Source: Dorea sp. 5-2
GTDB taxonomy: Bacteria > Bacillota > Clostridia > Lachnospirales > Lachnospiraceae
Direction of reading: 5' to 3'
DNA: 41,600 bases
Assembly: GCF_000403455.2 (NCBI RefSeq)
Contig: NZ_KE159719.1
Span: forward strand, 189,993-231,592
The notes under the pieces are model-generated. The model made no database searches and had not been told where the DNA came from. It worked only from the letters and a program-made list of their open reading frames with translations. The position numbers and the translations under genes are program-made. Below are positions 1 through 6,106 of this stretch, in pieces (positions within the stretch are counted from its first letter, which is position 1; each line of letters begins with the position of its first letter).

Positions 1-330
1 AAGGGTACTTGCATCAAACGGTGGTTCTTCCTGATAACCCGGAAGCCCTATGAAGTATTGCAGATATGGATTCTCTGTAATCTGTTCCACAAGTTCGCGG
101 TCTGAGAAACAGAGTTTCTTTTGGATAATTAATGAACCGAGAGCCGTACGCAAAGGCTTTGCAACATTTCCTGTATCATTTGGAAACAGTTCAGCATATT
201 TTGATTCAAAAACATCCCATGGGACTTGTTCTGCCAAACGCACCCATCTGTTTTCGGGATTCATATGCATTCCTAATGGCTGATTAAAATCGAGGAATGA
301 ATGTTGTAACTTATCAAGATATTTGTACAT
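1..330 (-). CDS. Transposase N-terminus, IS5/IS1182-like (partial)
   Basis: This minus-strand reading frame starts at the ATG at 330-328 and runs in frame off the left edge, giving 110 codons without a stop. The start MYKYLDKLQHSFLDF and the later segments FSDRELVEQITENPYLQYF and GLPGYQEEPPFDASTL are characteristic of the N-terminal DUF772 domain of IS5/IS1182-type DDE transposases. The catalytic DDE domain lies outside the window, so activity cannot be judged. It begins a cluster of mobile-element debris. No ribosome site or terminal repeat could be assigned in the roughly 100 bases upstream of its start. Confidence 0.8.
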   Translation of the reverse strand, partial: MYKYLDKLQHSFLDFNQPLGMHMNPENRWVRLAEQVPWDVFESKYAELFPNDTGNVAKPLRTALGSLIIQKKLCFSDRELVEQITENPYLQYFIGLPGYQEEPPFDASTL

Positions 331-435
331 ATATCGGACTCCTTGCTTGTATATTTCTAAGGTTATCTGCACGAAAAATGAACGATTAATCTGCATTACC
401 TTGCAAATATTATATACCAAATATCCAGAAAAGTC

Positions 436-585
436 AGTAAAATCAAGCATTTCAAGTTTAATCAGCAGGCACTAAATAGACATATTATTCCACGAGACCC
501 ATCTCTATGGAAATCAGAAAATTTTGAAAAGTTTTCTGAGGAAAGAGCAAAGATGCTTGCTGATAAGATAAACGCATCATTGTAA
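436..585 (+). pseudogene. C-terminal tail of a GmrSD/DUF262-like restriction protein
   Basis: The frame ending at the TAA at 583-585 reads FNQQALNRHIIPRDPSLW followed by ENFEKFSEERAKMLADKI. This resembles the C-terminal ends of DUF262/DUF1524 (GmrSD-type) proteins, where a HxxP motif precedes a charged helix. There is no start codon, and an upstream stop near 385 limits the frame, so only about 45-60 residues remain. The family assignment is from memory of the motif and is weak. That this is a decayed gene tail is more certain than its family. The rest of 331-638 shows no other gene. Confidence 0.35.
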
Positions 586-646
586 TATGTGTATAGTTTA
601 GATGTTTTTGTAGTCAAGAATGATTATTTATGAATTAAAAGAGTTT

Positions 647-673
647 GGTGTTAGTCAAAAAATATGTTGGTCT
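647..673 (+). repeat. Left terminal inverted repeat of the IS1595 element
   Basis: The 27 bases beginning GGTGTTAGTC match the reverse complement of 1752-1778 with a single A/T difference. The target duplication AAGAGTTT abuts its outer end. Confidence 0.93.
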
Positions 674-748
674 TGCTGAGTGTCCAGATTTTGGGACACC
701 CAAAGTAGTATCATATGATTATCTAATGAATTTTGAGGTGATAATCAT

Positions 749-1744
749 ATGAAAGATAAAATCAATACGCTGTTTGATTGCATTAAAAACCTATGTAACT
801 CGGACTTGGAACGCATCATTAACTTTGTAATGGGGATCGTTTCCGTTAACCAAAGCCTAGCTGACAGACCCCAATGCCCGTACTGTCAGAGTTCAAAAGT
901 TATCAAGTATGGTCATGCAAATGGGAAACAGCGTTTCTATTGTCATGAATGCGGAAAGACCTACCTATACTCAACCGGTACACTGACGGCCAATTCGCAT
1001 TTTAGCCGATCCATTTGGGCCGATTTCATTCATGACACACTGGTTGGTGCATCTCTGGACTTCTCTGCTGAAAAGTTCGGATTTTCTCATCAAACAGCAT
1101 TTAATATGAGGCATAAAGTTCTTATGGCACTTCAGGACATGCTTGAAAAAGAGCCTGTTCTTCTTTCTGGTATCGCTGAACTGGATGAAACATTTGTCCT
1201 TGACTGCTATAAAGGAAAGACCGTTCCAACGGAAGCGAACCGTACTGCCCGTAAGCATGGAGCTACAGCAGCAAAACGAGGGATTTCAAATGAATATATC
1301 GCAATCTGCACAGGTATCCAGCGTGATGGCAAGGCAATAGCAGAGACCGTAAACCGCGCAAAGCCATCAGGCAAGGAATTGTATGAAATATTTGGCACAC
1401 ATATCTGCGAGGAGACTCTAATACTTACAGATGGACTTCGAAGCTATAACAGTCTGGGGGCAGCGACGGGTTGTACGGTTATGGATGTAAACCATGAAGA
1501 AAATAAGAAGCTGTTTAATCTGAATACAGTGAACAGCATGCATTCCTATATTAAGGAAACATACAACCATTACCGCGGAGTGGCAACAAAATATCTCAAT
1601 CGTTACAATGCACTATTTTCGATAGCTTTCCGGTGTGCAGGAGGTTTAGCAACTTCTCTGTTTCTTTCATTGTGCAATATTGGAAACAGTTGCTATTGGC
1701 ATGGTGTCTATGATGTACGCAATTATCGTCTGGTAATACTGTAA
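749..1744 (+). CDS. IS1595-family transposase (ISXO2-like)
   Basis: A 331-residue DDE-type transposase that would cut and rejoin the ends of its own element. An N-terminal zinc ribbon covers about residues 43-70 (CPYCQSS, then CHECGKTY). The ISXO2-like catalytic domain follows: ELDETFV carries the first aspartate, ILTDGLRSY the second, and the C-terminal part MHSYIKETYNHYRGVATKYL matches the conserved family block. The length is normal for the family. The ATG at 749 is preceded by GAGGTG at a good distance. It is the only gene between the inverted repeats and appears intact. Confidence 0.93.
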   Translation: MKDKINTLFDCIKNLCNSDLERIINFVMGIVSVNQSLADRPQCPYCQSSKVIKYGHANGKQRFYCHECGKTYLYSTGTLTANSHFSRSIWADFIHDTLVGASLDFSAEKFGFSHQTAFNMRHKVLMALQDMLEKEPVLLSGIAELDETFVLDCYKGKTVPTEANRTARKHGATAAKRGISNEYIAICTGIQRDGKAIAETVNRAKPSGKELYEIFGTHICEETLILTDGLRSYNSLGAATGCTVMDVNHEENKKLFNLNTVNSMHSYIKETYNHYRGVATKYLNRYNALFSIAFRCAGGLATSLFLSLCNIGNSCYWHGVYDVRNYRLVIL

Positions 1745-1751
1745 TGAGATT

Positions 1752-1778
1752 AGACCAACATATTTATTGACTAACACC
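1752..1778 (-). repeat. Right terminal inverted repeat of the IS1595 element
   Basis: The 27 bases ending CTAACACC mirror the left end at 647-673. The second copy of the target duplication AAGAGTTT follows at 1779-1786. Confidence 0.93.
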
Positions 1779-1960
1779 AAGAGTTTTCCTTTTGATAGGA
1801 TTGACATTTTAATAAAGAGTTATAAAAAATATATTGATATAAAACATCAGATATGTCAAAAGTATTATCAAAAGATATGTCTGATGTTTTATTTTTTAAT
1901 TTATATAATTTTACAGAAAAAATATTGAAAGTTACTTATATAAGATATTGCGGAGACTTA

Positions 1961-2928
1961 CGGGTTCGGCATTATGATGCGCCGACGGCGCTTTCTGCGG
2001 CGGCGGTTGCGGTGTTAGTGTGGCGGCCGCTCAGTCTGTATGACGGCGGATTCTGGCTGTCCTTTGGGGCGGTGCTTGCGGTTCTTGCGGCGGTGCCGGT
2101 GATGCAGGAAGAAACATCTGTGTACACATTACATAACAATGGACTACAGGTTGGGACAAGGATGCAGCAGAGTTCCTTGAAGCAGAATAAGAAAGACGGT
2201 TCTTGGCCTGTATATTTAAGGAGATTTTGGGAATATGTACGGCAGGTGATTTTACAGGGATTGACGGCTAACATCGGCATCAATCTGGTTATTCTTCCGA
2301 TTCTGCTCTATTATTTCTTTGAATTTCCGATGTATTCTTTTGTCCTGGATCTTTTTGTGATCCCATTGATGTCTGTGTTACTGTTTCTGGGGATGGCGGG
2401 AAGCCTGCTGGCGCTGTGGCTTCCCTCGGTATCTTCCTTCCTATTTTGGATATGCGGAAAGATTCTATGCTTCTATCAGATGAGCTGCAAGGTAGCGCTT
2501 CATCTTCCGGTACTGTGCCGGAGACAGGCAGTATAATACCTGTGACCGAGAAACTGGAATCGGGTAACGAGGCATCTATGGTATTGGTTGTGCAGTACGG
2601 GCAGTTTGCTATGCTTTTGACCGGGGACGTAGAGGGAGAAGGAGAAAAACAGCTTACACAACAATTAGAAGAGAGCTATCCAGATTGTACGTGGGAGGTT
2701 CTTAAAGCGGCGCATCATGGCTCTAAGAATTCGTCAACAAAAGAAGTTCTTCAACAGATTCAGCCAGCTTATGCGTTCATTTCCGCAGGACAAGAGAATC
2801 GGTATGCGCATCCGCATCAGGAAACGATAGAGAGACTTGCAGACGTTGGCTGTAAAATCTATTCTACGCAGGAAAATGGGGCGATGCAAGCTTGTGTTTT
2901 GGATGCACGTACTCCAGTTATTTCTTGA
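1961..2928 (+). pseudogene. comEC: comEC/rec2 competence channel remnant
   Basis: ComEC forms the inner-membrane DNA channel of natural competence. Two pieces in different frames remain. From about 1961 to 2510, YDAPTALSAAAVAVL, DGGFWLSFGAVLAVLAAVPV and NIGINLVILPILLYYFFEFP match the membrane competence domain. From about 2530 to 2928, LLTGDVEGEGE, LKAAHHGSKNSST and FISAGQENRYAHPH match the C-terminal half of the metallo-beta-lactamase-like domain. The protein's N-terminus (OB region and first membrane segments) is missing, and an out-of-frame internal deletion near 2505-2530 removed the segment carrying the HxHxDH metal site. It cannot encode a functional protein. An intact comEC elsewhere in the genome is likely but not visible here. 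Confidence 0.85.
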
Positions 2929-2952
2929 CAAATATTTTCTTTCGTATATAAT
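2925..2952 (+). promoter_or_regulatory. Sigma-A promoter of the marR operon
   Basis: TTGACA at 2925-2930 and TATAAT at 2947-2952 are both perfect consensus, separated by 16 bases. The -35 box overlaps the stop codon of the comEC remnant. The transcript would start near 2959, inside the direct repeats at 2956-2984. Confidence 0.8.
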
Positions 2953-2955
2953 TTA

Positions 2956-2984
2956 TTTGAAAGCTAATTGTTTGAAAGCTAATT
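2956..2984 (+). repeat. 14-bp tandem direct repeat, probable MarR operator
   Basis: TTTGAAAGCTAATT occurs twice (2956-2969 and 2971-2984), separated by one base. It lies immediately downstream of the -10 box and just before the ribosome site of the MarR gene. The position over the transcription start is right for autorepression. That the MarR protein binds here is inference. Confidence 0.55.
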
Positions 2985-2997
2985 AAAGGAGGAGAAT

Positions 2998-3429
2998 ATG
3001 GAAGAATCATTACATTATTTGCTTATGACAGACTATTTATTGTTCCAGAAAGCCTTTCTTGCCGGTGTTAAAGAAACAAATCTGACTCCAGGGCAGCCAA
3101 AGATTCTTGATTATTTATTGCATCATGACGGTGTTGTTCAAAAAGAAATTGCCAGCGCCTGCCACATTGAACCAGCAACCATGACATCGGTATTATATGG
3201 GATGGAGAAGAAGGGGTATATTTTACGGAAGAATCTCAATGGAAACCGGCGCAATATCTATATATATCTGACGGATGAAGGGAGGTCGCTTGCAAAGCAG
3301 GTAGAGTCAGCTTTTAAGACAATGGAAGAAAAGACGCTTAAGGATTTCTGTAAAGAAGAGAAGGAAATGCTTACTGCTTTTTTAATGAGAATGAGTAAAA
3401 ATATACAGGGAGATGTCAGTGATGAGTAA
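2998..3429 (+). CDS. MarR-family transcriptional regulator
   Basis: A 143-residue winged-helix regulator. The core LTPGQPKILDYLLHHDGVVQ (about residues 29-48), followed by KEIASACHIEPATMTSVL (recognition helix) and GNRRNIYIYLTDEGRSLA (wing), is the classic MarR arrangement. The length is typical. The start ATG follows AAAGGAGGAGAAT. It is the first gene of a two-gene operon; its stop overlaps the start of the membrane-protein gene, so the two are translationally coupled. The strong promoter and the direct repeats in the leader suggest autoregulation. The ligand is unknown. Confidence 0.9.
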   Translation: MEESLHYLLMTDYLLFQKAFLAGVKETNLTPGQPKILDYLLHHDGVVQKEIASACHIEPATMTSVLYGMEKKGYILRKNLNGNRRNIYIYLTDEGRSLAKQVESAFKTMEEKTLKDFCKEEKEMLTAFLMRMSKNIQGDVSDE

Positions 3430-4087
3430 AAGTGAAATTGCAAAGCGGTATATACTATTTATAATCAGCCTCTTTTTTTCTGCTTTAGGCGTGGCATTTA
3501 CAAAACATGGCGAATTGGGAGTATCACCTATTTCCTCCGTGGCAAATGTCATGAGTTATAAGTTTCCCTCGCTTTCTTTGGGGACATGGCTTATTATCTG
3601 GAATTGTATGTTGATAGTTGGGCAGATTTTCATACTTCGCAGAAAATTCCAACTCATACAGCTGCTGCAGATTCCACTGTCTTTTGTATTTGGTTGGTTC
3701 ACTGATTTTGGAATGTGGCTGATGTCATTTATTCCGGCAAATTCATATCTGGTGCGTATTATTATGGTGGTTATTGGAATTTTAGTTCTTGGTTTTGGCG
3801 TCTCTCTTTCTGTTATTGCGGATGTCATTATGAATTCCGGCGAAGCCTTTGTAAAAGCAGTTTCAGATACACTGGACAAGGATTTTGGAAATGTGAAAAT
3901 CGCATTTGATGTTTTTTATGTTATTATAGCTATCGCTTTGTCTTTACTGTTTTTTGATTTTACTGTTGTGGGGACAAGGGAGGGCACTATTATTTCTGCT
4001 TTGTTTACCGGAATAGTGGTAAAATTTTTTTGCAGTAATCTGAAAGCCCCTGTAAATGCTGTCTTATCTCACAAATCAACGGGCTAA
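3422..4087 (+). CDS. YczE/YitT-like integral membrane protein
   Basis: A 221-residue protein with five or six hydrophobic segments (for example RYILFIISLFFSALGVAF, IIMVVIGILVLGFGVSLSVI and DVFYVIIAIALSLLFF). The motif HGELGVSPISS near residue 25 and REGTIISALFTGIVVKFF at the end place it in the YczE/YitT-like (COG2364-type) family, whose function is poorly known. The ATG at 3413 would leave no room for the GGGAG at 3408-3412, so the ATG at 3422 is the better start. It overlaps the marR end by 8 bases and is probably regulated by it. Confidence 0.82.
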   Translation: MSKSEIAKRYILFIISLFFSALGVAFTKHGELGVSPISSVANVMSYKFPSLSLGTWLIIWNCMLIVGQIFILRRKFQLIQLLQIPLSFVFGWFTDFGMWLMSFIPANSYLVRIIMVVIGILVLGFGVSLSVIADVIMNSGEAFVKAVSDTLDKDFGNVKIAFDVFYVIIAIALSLLFFDFTVVGTREGTIISALFTGIVVKFFCSNLKAPVNAVLSHKSTG

Positions 4088-4095
4088 GACAGAGA

Positions 4096-4133
4096 GCTTC
4101 TGCTTTGTATTCATTCAGTATTGATGCAGAAGC
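4096..4133. terminator. Inverted repeat after the marR operon, possible terminator
   Basis: GCTTCTGC at 4096-4103 pairs with GCAGAAGC at 4126-4133. The stem extends by three more pairs after one mismatch, and the loop is 22 bases. No T-run follows, so rho-independent termination is doubtful. It is the only hairpin found after the YczE-like gene. Confidence 0.35.
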
Positions 4134-4212
4134 CCTCCCATTGACATTATCCTCATAGATTTTGTGGATAAAGCGGTCAATCTCAACTGCGCGATTTTTT
4201 GCACAGAATCTC

Positions 4213-4241
4213 TTGACAGGGCACTTGAGGTATGTTATTAT
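4213..4241 (+). promoter_or_regulatory. Sigma-A promoter of the metal (ferrosome-like) operon
   Basis: TTGACA at 4213-4218 and TATTAT at 4236-4241 are separated by exactly 17 bases. The predicted start falls in the first GTTAGCAATAACTAAC palindrome at 4249-4264, an arrangement that would let a bound repressor block initiation. Confidence 0.75.
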
Positions 4242-4248
4242 TTATGAA

Positions 4249-4264
4249 GTTAGCAATAACTAAC
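4249..4264. promoter_or_regulatory. Palindromic operator copy 1, GTTAGCAATAACTAAC
   Basis: The arms GTTAG and CTAAC flank CAATAA. The sequence overlaps the predicted transcription start of the metal operon. Its shape resembles the TTAG...CTAA sites of DtxR/IdeR-type metal repressors, and a DtxR-type gene is encoded 4 kb downstream. Fur is an alternative. Which protein binds is inference. Confidence 0.6.
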
Positions 4265-4280
4265 CATTTGTACTAAAGGA

Positions 4281-4332
4281 ATCGTCCCTATAGGCAGGGA
4301 TGATAGAAAAATGCTGAAAAGCATTTTTCTTT
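4281..4332 (+). promoter_or_regulatory. Tandem leader hairpins with terminator-like second stem
   Basis: Two hairpins follow each other in the untranslated leader. The first pairs ATCGTCCCT (4281-4289) with AGGGATGAT (4296-4304), with one G-U pair. The second is perfect: GAAAAATGCT (4306-4315), GAAA loop, AGCATTTTTC (4320-4329), then TTT. The second has the A-tract, stem and T-tract form of an intrinsic terminator but lies before the first gene. Attenuation or a small sensory RNA is possible. I do not recognise a known riboswitch. Confidence 0.5.
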
Positions 4333-4342
4333 AACACTGATA

Positions 4343-4358
4343 GTTAGCAATAACTAAC
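4343..4358. promoter_or_regulatory. Palindromic operator copy 2, GTTAGCAATAACTAAC
   Basis: An exact second copy of the 16-bp palindrome, 94 bases after the first, ending just before the ribosome site AAAGGAG of the DUF2325 gene. Two identical sites flank the leader hairpins, which could allow looping or a roadblock. Confidence 0.6.
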
Positions 4359-4376
4359 CTGGAAAGGAGCATATGA

Positions 4377-4655
4377 ATGAGCGTTGTAATCATAGGCGGG
4401 CATGAGAGGATGGAAAACAGGTACAAAGAAATTTGCAAAAAATACAGACATAAGACAAAAGTGTTTACGAAAATGCGGTCAGATTTAAGCCGCCAGATTG
4501 GTACACCGGATTTAGTGATTCTGTTTACGGCAACGGCATCCCATAAGATGGTGCGCTGCGCAATTACAGAATCAGTACGCAGCAATGCGGTCCTGGAGCG
4601 TTCACATAGCAGCAGCGCAAGTGCGCTCATACATATACTGGAGGCTTATGTATAA
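4377..4655 (+). CDS. DUF2325 domain protein
   Basis: A 92-residue cytoplasmic protein. MSVVIIGGHERMENRYKEIC at the N-terminus, PDLVILFTATASHKMVRCAI in the middle, and the end RSHSSSASALIHIL cover the whole DUF2325 domain, a small Rossmann-like fold of unknown function often found beside iron or heavy-metal genes in Firmicutes. The start ATG overlaps an out-of-frame ATG at 4373 and is preceded by AAAGGAG. It is the first gene of the metal operon, directly after the second palindrome. A role in metal sensing or delivery is inferred only from the neighbours. Confidence 0.85.
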   Translation: MSVVIIGGHERMENRYKEICKKYRHKTKVFTKMRSDLSRQIGTPDLVILFTATASHKMVRCAITESVRSNAVLERSHSSSASALIHILEAYV

Positions 4656-4834
4656 GTTTTTTGAACAGGGAAAAGAAAAGTATTTCAGAAGATAAGCAGA
4701 CGGAGAAATGTATTGTTGAATGTTGAACTGATATCGGAAGTGGTTTTTGCCCCGGTATGTCAGGAATCCATTGCTTTGAAGTTAAATCATAAGAAACATA
4801 AAAATGGCTTAAGACAAGAAGGAAGAGAAAACAT

Positions 4835-5050
4835 ATGATGCCGCTTGTGATGATGAATATGGGAGAACGGTGTACAATTTATAAGATTGGCGGAAAAGAA
4901 GAAACAAAGAAGTTCCTGGAAAGCCTTGGGTTCGTAACCGGAGGGACAGTTACTGTTATATCAGAGGCAGGAGGGAACCTGATTGTGGATGTGAAGGGTA
5001 CAAGGATTGCCGTTGGCAGGGATATGGCTGCCAAAATAATGGTTCAGTAG
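4835..5050 (+). CDS. feoA: FeoA-family protein
   Basis: A 71-residue SH3-like protein. The sequence GERCTIYKIGGKEETKKFLE, then LGFVTGGTVTVISEAGGN and VDVKGTRIAVGRDMA, matches FeoA, the small cytosolic partner of the FeoB ferrous-iron channel. No feoB lies in this window: the next genes are a Fur-like regulator and a P-type ATPase. This FeoA-like protein may therefore serve the ATPase instead. It starts at ATGATG after GGAAGAG. The 179 bases between it and the DUF2325 gene show no further gene or clear signal. Confidence 0.88.
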   Translation: MMPLVMMNMGERCTIYKIGGKEETKKFLESLGFVTGGTVTVISEAGGNLIVDVKGTRIAVGRDMAAKIMVQ

Positions 5051-5085
5051 AATTGCAGGATGCTACGGGCGGGAAGGCGGCACGG

Positions 5086-5520
5086 ATGATACGCGTGGAT
5101 ACAAAGATGCAGAAAGAACTGATCATCCAGAAGCTGAAGGAACAAAGCTGCCGGATTACAAAGCAAAGGCAGATGATCCTGGATGTGATTTTAAGTGAAG
5201 AATGCAGCAGCTGTAAAGAGATTTATTATGAGATAAAAAAGGCAGACGACAGGATAGGCATGGCTACTGTATACCGGATGGTAAGCCTTTTGGAAGAGAT
5301 GGGGGCGATCTGCAGGGAAAACACATATAAAATAGTCTGCCGCATGGATCATGGCGGGGAAGATACATTTATCATTGAGCTGGACGACCATACGGTGATA
5401 AAGCTTTGTACCAGGGATTGTTTTAAGGTGGTATTAGAGGGGCTTATCGCATGTGGGTATGCGAATAGGCAATGCATTGTCAGCATCGCACTGGAACCGG
5501 GGGCTAAGATGGATGGTTGA
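5086..5520 (+). CDS. Fur-family regulator, divergent, lacking the zinc cysteines
   Basis: A 144-residue protein. The N-terminal winged helix is well conserved (LKEQSCRITKQRQMILDVIL and RIGMATVYRMVSLLEEMGAI). The C-terminal half lacks the HHH motif and the paired CxxC motifs of classical Fur/PerR and instead reads CRMDHGGEDTFIIELDDHTV and KLCTRDCF. This form is known beside metal loci in Lachnospiraceae. It probably still binds DNA but may sense metal differently, or sense the ATPase state. I chose the ATG at 5086 after GGGAAGG; a TTG at 5053 is also possible. It lies in the metal operon just after feoA. Confidence 0.85.
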   Translation: MIRVDTKMQKELIIQKLKEQSCRITKQRQMILDVILSEECSSCKEIYYEIKKADDRIGMATVYRMVSLLEEMGAICRENTYKIVCRMDHGGEDTFIIELDDHTVIKLCTRDCFKVVLEGLIACGYANRQCIVSIALEPGAKMDG

Positions 5521-5615
5521 TGGATGCCTAATTGAGAAAATTTACCATTAAGATAAAACTGTTGGAAAGTCTGCGGGAGAGCAGGTATAATAAAACAATC
5601 AAGGAGGGTTGCCGG

Positions 5616-5696
5616 ATGAAGAAACATAAATTTTGGGCATGGGCCGCAATCATATGTATGGCGATGTCGGTTTACACAGGTTATAAGCATAAGTAA
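5616..5696 (+). CDS. 26-residue membrane microprotein
   Basis: A short gene with an excellent ribosome site (AAGGAGG, 8 bases before the ATG). The peptide begins MKKHKFWAWAAIICMAMS, a basic start followed by one membrane-spanning stretch, and ends VYTGYKHK. It sits between the Fur-like gene and the DUF6110 gene, 11 bases before the ribosome site region of the next gene. Its position suggests a small subunit of the membrane metal system. I do not recognise a named family with confidence. Confidence 0.7.
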   Translation: MKKHKFWAWAAIICMAMSVYTGYKHK

Positions 5697-5716
5697 GGGA
5701 AGGAGGAATGGACTGT

Positions 5717-6028
5717 ATGTTGGATATGGTAAAAAAGATTGACACGAAAAAAACCGGGATTTTTGCAGCCGGGGTTTTGTTCGGCACAGCAGGCATCCGG
5801 CTATTGTCCGGCGGGGATGCGAAAAAAGTGTATACATATTGCACGGCAGCGGTGCTTCGGGCAAAGGAATGTATTATGGATACGGTTTCACGCATCCAGG
5901 AAAATGCGGAGGACATCTATGCGGAGGCTGTGCAGATGAATGAGGAAAGGGCTGCCGGGGAGACAGAATTTGAAGATGAGGGCAGCTTGGAAGAGGAGCG
6001 CGGAAACGGGGAGGAGGAAGAGATTTAA
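5717..6028 (+). CDS. fezA: DUF6110 membrane protein, candidate FezA
   Basis: A 103-residue protein with one membrane segment rich in GxxxG spacing (GIFAAGVLFGTAGIRLLSGG, about residues 14-33), a helical amphipathic middle, and a very acidic tail (EFEDEGSLEEERGNGEEEEI). It belongs to the DUF6110-type family found next to P1B ATPases. In Clostridioides difficile a small membrane protein FezA works with the ATPase FezB to form iron-filled ferrosome vesicles; position and shape fit that role, but the identity is inference. The start at 5717 is preferred because AAGGAGG lies 10 bases upstream. The ATG at 5708 is too close to that site. Confidence 0.72.
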   Translation: MLDMVKKIDTKKTGIFAAGVLFGTAGIRLLSGGDAKKVYTYCTAAVLRAKECIMDTVSRIQENAEDIYAEAVQMNEERAAGETEFEDEGSLEEERGNGEEEEI

Positions 6029-6060
6029 GTAAACCGTTTCCTGGAAAGGGAATATCAGGG

Positions 6061-6087
6061 CACCTGCAGGAAACTGCAGGTGTTTTC
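6061..6087 (+). terminator. Intergenic terminator/attenuator between DUF6110 and the ATPase
   Basis: A perfect 9-bp stem, CACCTGCAG (6061-6069), GAAA loop, CTGCAGGTG (6074-6082), is followed directly by TTTTC. It lies between co-directional genes, 20 bases before the ribosome site GGAGGG of the ATPase. It probably lowers ATPase expression relative to the upstream genes. Confidence 0.75.
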
Positions 6088-6106
6088 TGATAATGGAGGG
6101 CAAGAT

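Larger units (their letters stand above)
647..1778 (+). mobile_element. IS1595-family insertion sequence, complete
   Basis: A complete 1132-bp element. It has 27-bp terminal inverted repeats (647-673 and 1752-1778, 26 of 27 matching), one transposase gene, and a perfect 8-bp target duplication AAGAGTTT at 639-646 and 1779-1786. An 8-bp duplication is the usual value for IS1595 elements. The perfect duplication and near-identical ends suggest a recent insertion that may still be mobile. The target is non-coding debris between a restriction-gene tail and a comEC remnant. Confidence 0.93.

Noticed and set aside
50..283. A plus-strand frame at the left edge
   Set aside because: It is the complement of the transposase start, which has clear family motifs on the minus strand.
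4265..4342. The metal-operon leader as a known NiCo (czcD) or manganese riboswitch
   Set aside because: The two simple stems lack the four-way junction of NiCo and the conserved loop of the yybP-ykoY class.
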